DNA of 39,352 nucleotides from an uncultured Novosphingobium sp. (lineage in GTDB: Bacteria; Pseudomonadota; Alphaproteobacteria; Sphingomonadales; Sphingomonadaceae), in NCBI GenBank assembly GCA_937864195.1, contig CALMJG010000107.1:1-39352 (forward strand). The letters are read 5' to 3'. Below the pieces are notes generated by a model that saw only the letters and a list, made by a program, of their open reading frames with translations, made no database searches and was not told the DNA's origin. A program made the translations under genes and the position numbers. Positions within the stretch are counted from its first letter, which is position 1. Every line of letters starts with the position of its first letter. Shown here piece by piece: positions 38,700-39,352 of this stretch.

Positions 38700-39082
38700 T
38701 TGCGGGGCGGTCCCGACTGGCCCTGGCGTTTACCGTTGGGTTTGCGGGGCTTGTCGCCCTTGCCCTCGGCGGCGCGGGAAAGGGCGGCGGCCAGTTCCTC
38801 GCGCAGCTGGGCAAAGGGGCGCTCGATCCCGCCTTCGCGGCCGATCATCACGTGGTCGCGGCCCGGCAGGCCCGCCTCGGGCAGCATCTCGCGCAGCAGG
38901 GCGCGAAAGCGGCGCTTCATCCGGTTGCGGACCACGGCATTGCCGATCCGCTTGGTGACCGTGATGCCATAGCGCAGCGAATCGGTGGAATTGGGGTTCA
39001 CCAACAGCACAAAACCGGGGCGCGACACGCGCAGGCCCCGGTTTGCTGCCAGAAAATCCGCCCTTCTGGTCAGGACGGACAT
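38696..39082 (-). CDS. rnpA: Ribonuclease P protein component
   Basis: A 128-residue RnpA, the protein subunit that with the RNase P RNA trims tRNA 5' ends. The RNR motif region is [20 protein letters not shown] (about 44-61), and [19 protein letters not shown] lies before it. Residues after about 105 form a Lys/Gly/Pro-rich extension ([17 protein letters not shown]) not needed in shorter relatives. It starts 14 bases after rpmH with no strong ribosome binding site, so it is probably coupled, and it overlaps yidD by four bases. Confidence 0.95.
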   Translation of the reverse strand: MSVLTRRADFLAANRGLRVSRPGFVLLVNPNSTDSLRYGITVTKRIGNAVVRNRMKRRFRALLREMLPEAGLPGRDHVMIGREGGIERPFAQLREELAAALSRAAEGKGDKPRKPNGKRQGQSGPPRK

Positions 39083-39096
39083 CTTCGGTTGTTCGC

Positions 39097-39231
39097 TCAG
39101 GCGCTGAGCTTCTTGCGGCCGCGGGCACGGCGCGCGCGCAGCACGTTACGGCCGCCAACAGTGGCCATGCGGGCGCGGAAGCCATGACGGCGGGCGCGAA
39201 CAAGGTTGCTGGGCTGGAAGGTGCGCTTCAT
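39097..39231 (-). CDS. rpmH: 50S ribosomal protein L34
   Basis: A 44-residue L34, beginning [20 protein letters not shown] and ending RGRKKLSA; nearly every residue matches the family. GAGG lies seven bases before ATG 39231. It is the first gene of rpmH-rnpA-yidD-yidC-yihA and has a promoter at 39295-39323. Confidence 0.98.
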   Translation of the reverse strand: MKRTFQPSNLVRARRHGFRARMATVGGRNVLRARRARGRKKLSA

Positions 39232-39294
39232 TTCAAGACCTCGAAATCAAAACAGAAGGGCCGCCCGCAAAGACGGCCGGATTACAGAGGCGCG

Positions 39295-39323
39295 CCGTTA
39301 CGTGAGGGGCAGGGGTGAGTCAA
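39295..39323 (-). promoter_or_regulatory. Promoter of the rpmH-rnpA-yidD-yidC-yihA operon
   Basis: On the minus strand TTGACT (39318-39323) and TAACGG (39295-39300) are 17 bases apart, 64 bases before the rpmH ATG. The leader between contains a small GGCCG...CGGCC hairpin (39259-39278). The -35 box is strong, the -10 weaker, and the position is right for a ribosomal protein gene. Confidence 0.55.
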
Positions 39324-39352
39324 GCGAGAGTCTTTGGTTTGGTGCGCTGAAC

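Noticed and set aside
1..39352. CRISPR arrays, tRNA or rRNA genes, insertion sequences, prophage
   Set aside because: I saw no regularly spaced repeats, no cloverleaf-type sequences with the T-loop core, no transposase or integrase frame and no phage genes.

Overview
This window is chromosomal DNA from a GC-rich alphaproteobacterium. The gene set points to the order Sphingomonadales, near Novosphingobium or the erythrobacters: a DUF1465/RcdA-type protein beside two YdcH-type mini-proteins, EI-Ntr (ptsP), the block ubiB-ubiE-mutM-rpsT-dnaA, and the rpmH-rnpA-yidD-yidC-yihA operon. The placement is inferred from protein families and gene order, not from a search. Coding density is very high. 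I see no phage, transposase, CRISPR array, tRNA or rRNA.

Layout. 1-3.3 kb (minus): a polytopic membrane protein, a DUF4230 protein, a two-domain metallo-beta-lactamase hydrolase, an RcdA/DUF1465 protein and a YdcH protein. 3.4-9.5 kb (plus): a second YdcH protein, ptsP, a RodZ-like protein, a CpoB/YbgF-like protein and tilS. 9.5-13.4 kb (minus): a glutathione-type isomerase and an alcohol dehydrogenase in one operon behind an operator-bearing promoter, an L,D-transpeptidase and a family 4 glycosyltransferase. 13.4-16.3 kb (plus): a phospholipase D-like protein and a phytoene-dehydrogenase-like FAD enzyme with a leader mini-ORF. 16.3-21.2 kb (minus): an overlapping four-gene operon (unknown protein, LMW phosphatase, YbaK, hydrolase), then ubiB and ubiE for ubiquinone synthesis, and a DUF1993 protein. 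21.3-24.7 kb: mutM, a small 50-codon gene on the opposite strand, rpsT and dnaA; the roughly 500-base rpsT-dnaA gap is AT-rich and carries several short repeats. 24.8-28.9 kb: acyl-CoA ligase, short-chain dehydrogenase, a MoeB/ThiF-like protein and a sirtuin. 29-33.7 kb: dapB, nth, a dicarboxylate symporter, dapE and a GST. 33.9-39.3 kb: a VOC protein, a large lipoprotein of unknown function, then yihA, yidC, yidD, rnpA and rpmH reading right to left.

Most genes are housekeeping: DNA repair (mutM, nth), replication start (dnaA), translation (rpsT, rpmH, rnpA, tilS, YbaK, yihA), membrane insertion (yidC, yidD), diaminopimelate/lysine synthesis (dapB, dapE), ubiquinone synthesis (ubiE, ubiB) and cell envelope (RodZ-like, CpoB-like, L,D-transpeptidase). 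I found no convincing new multi-gene system. The most interesting signals are non-coding or very small: a perfect 16-bp palindrome inside the alcohol dehydrogenase promoter, a pair of 13-bp repeats before ptsP, short repeats upstream of dnaA, two unrelated palindromic repeat elements each lying directly before a ribosome binding site, a 10-codon leader overlapping an oxidoreductase start, and the 50-residue gene between mutM and rpsT.
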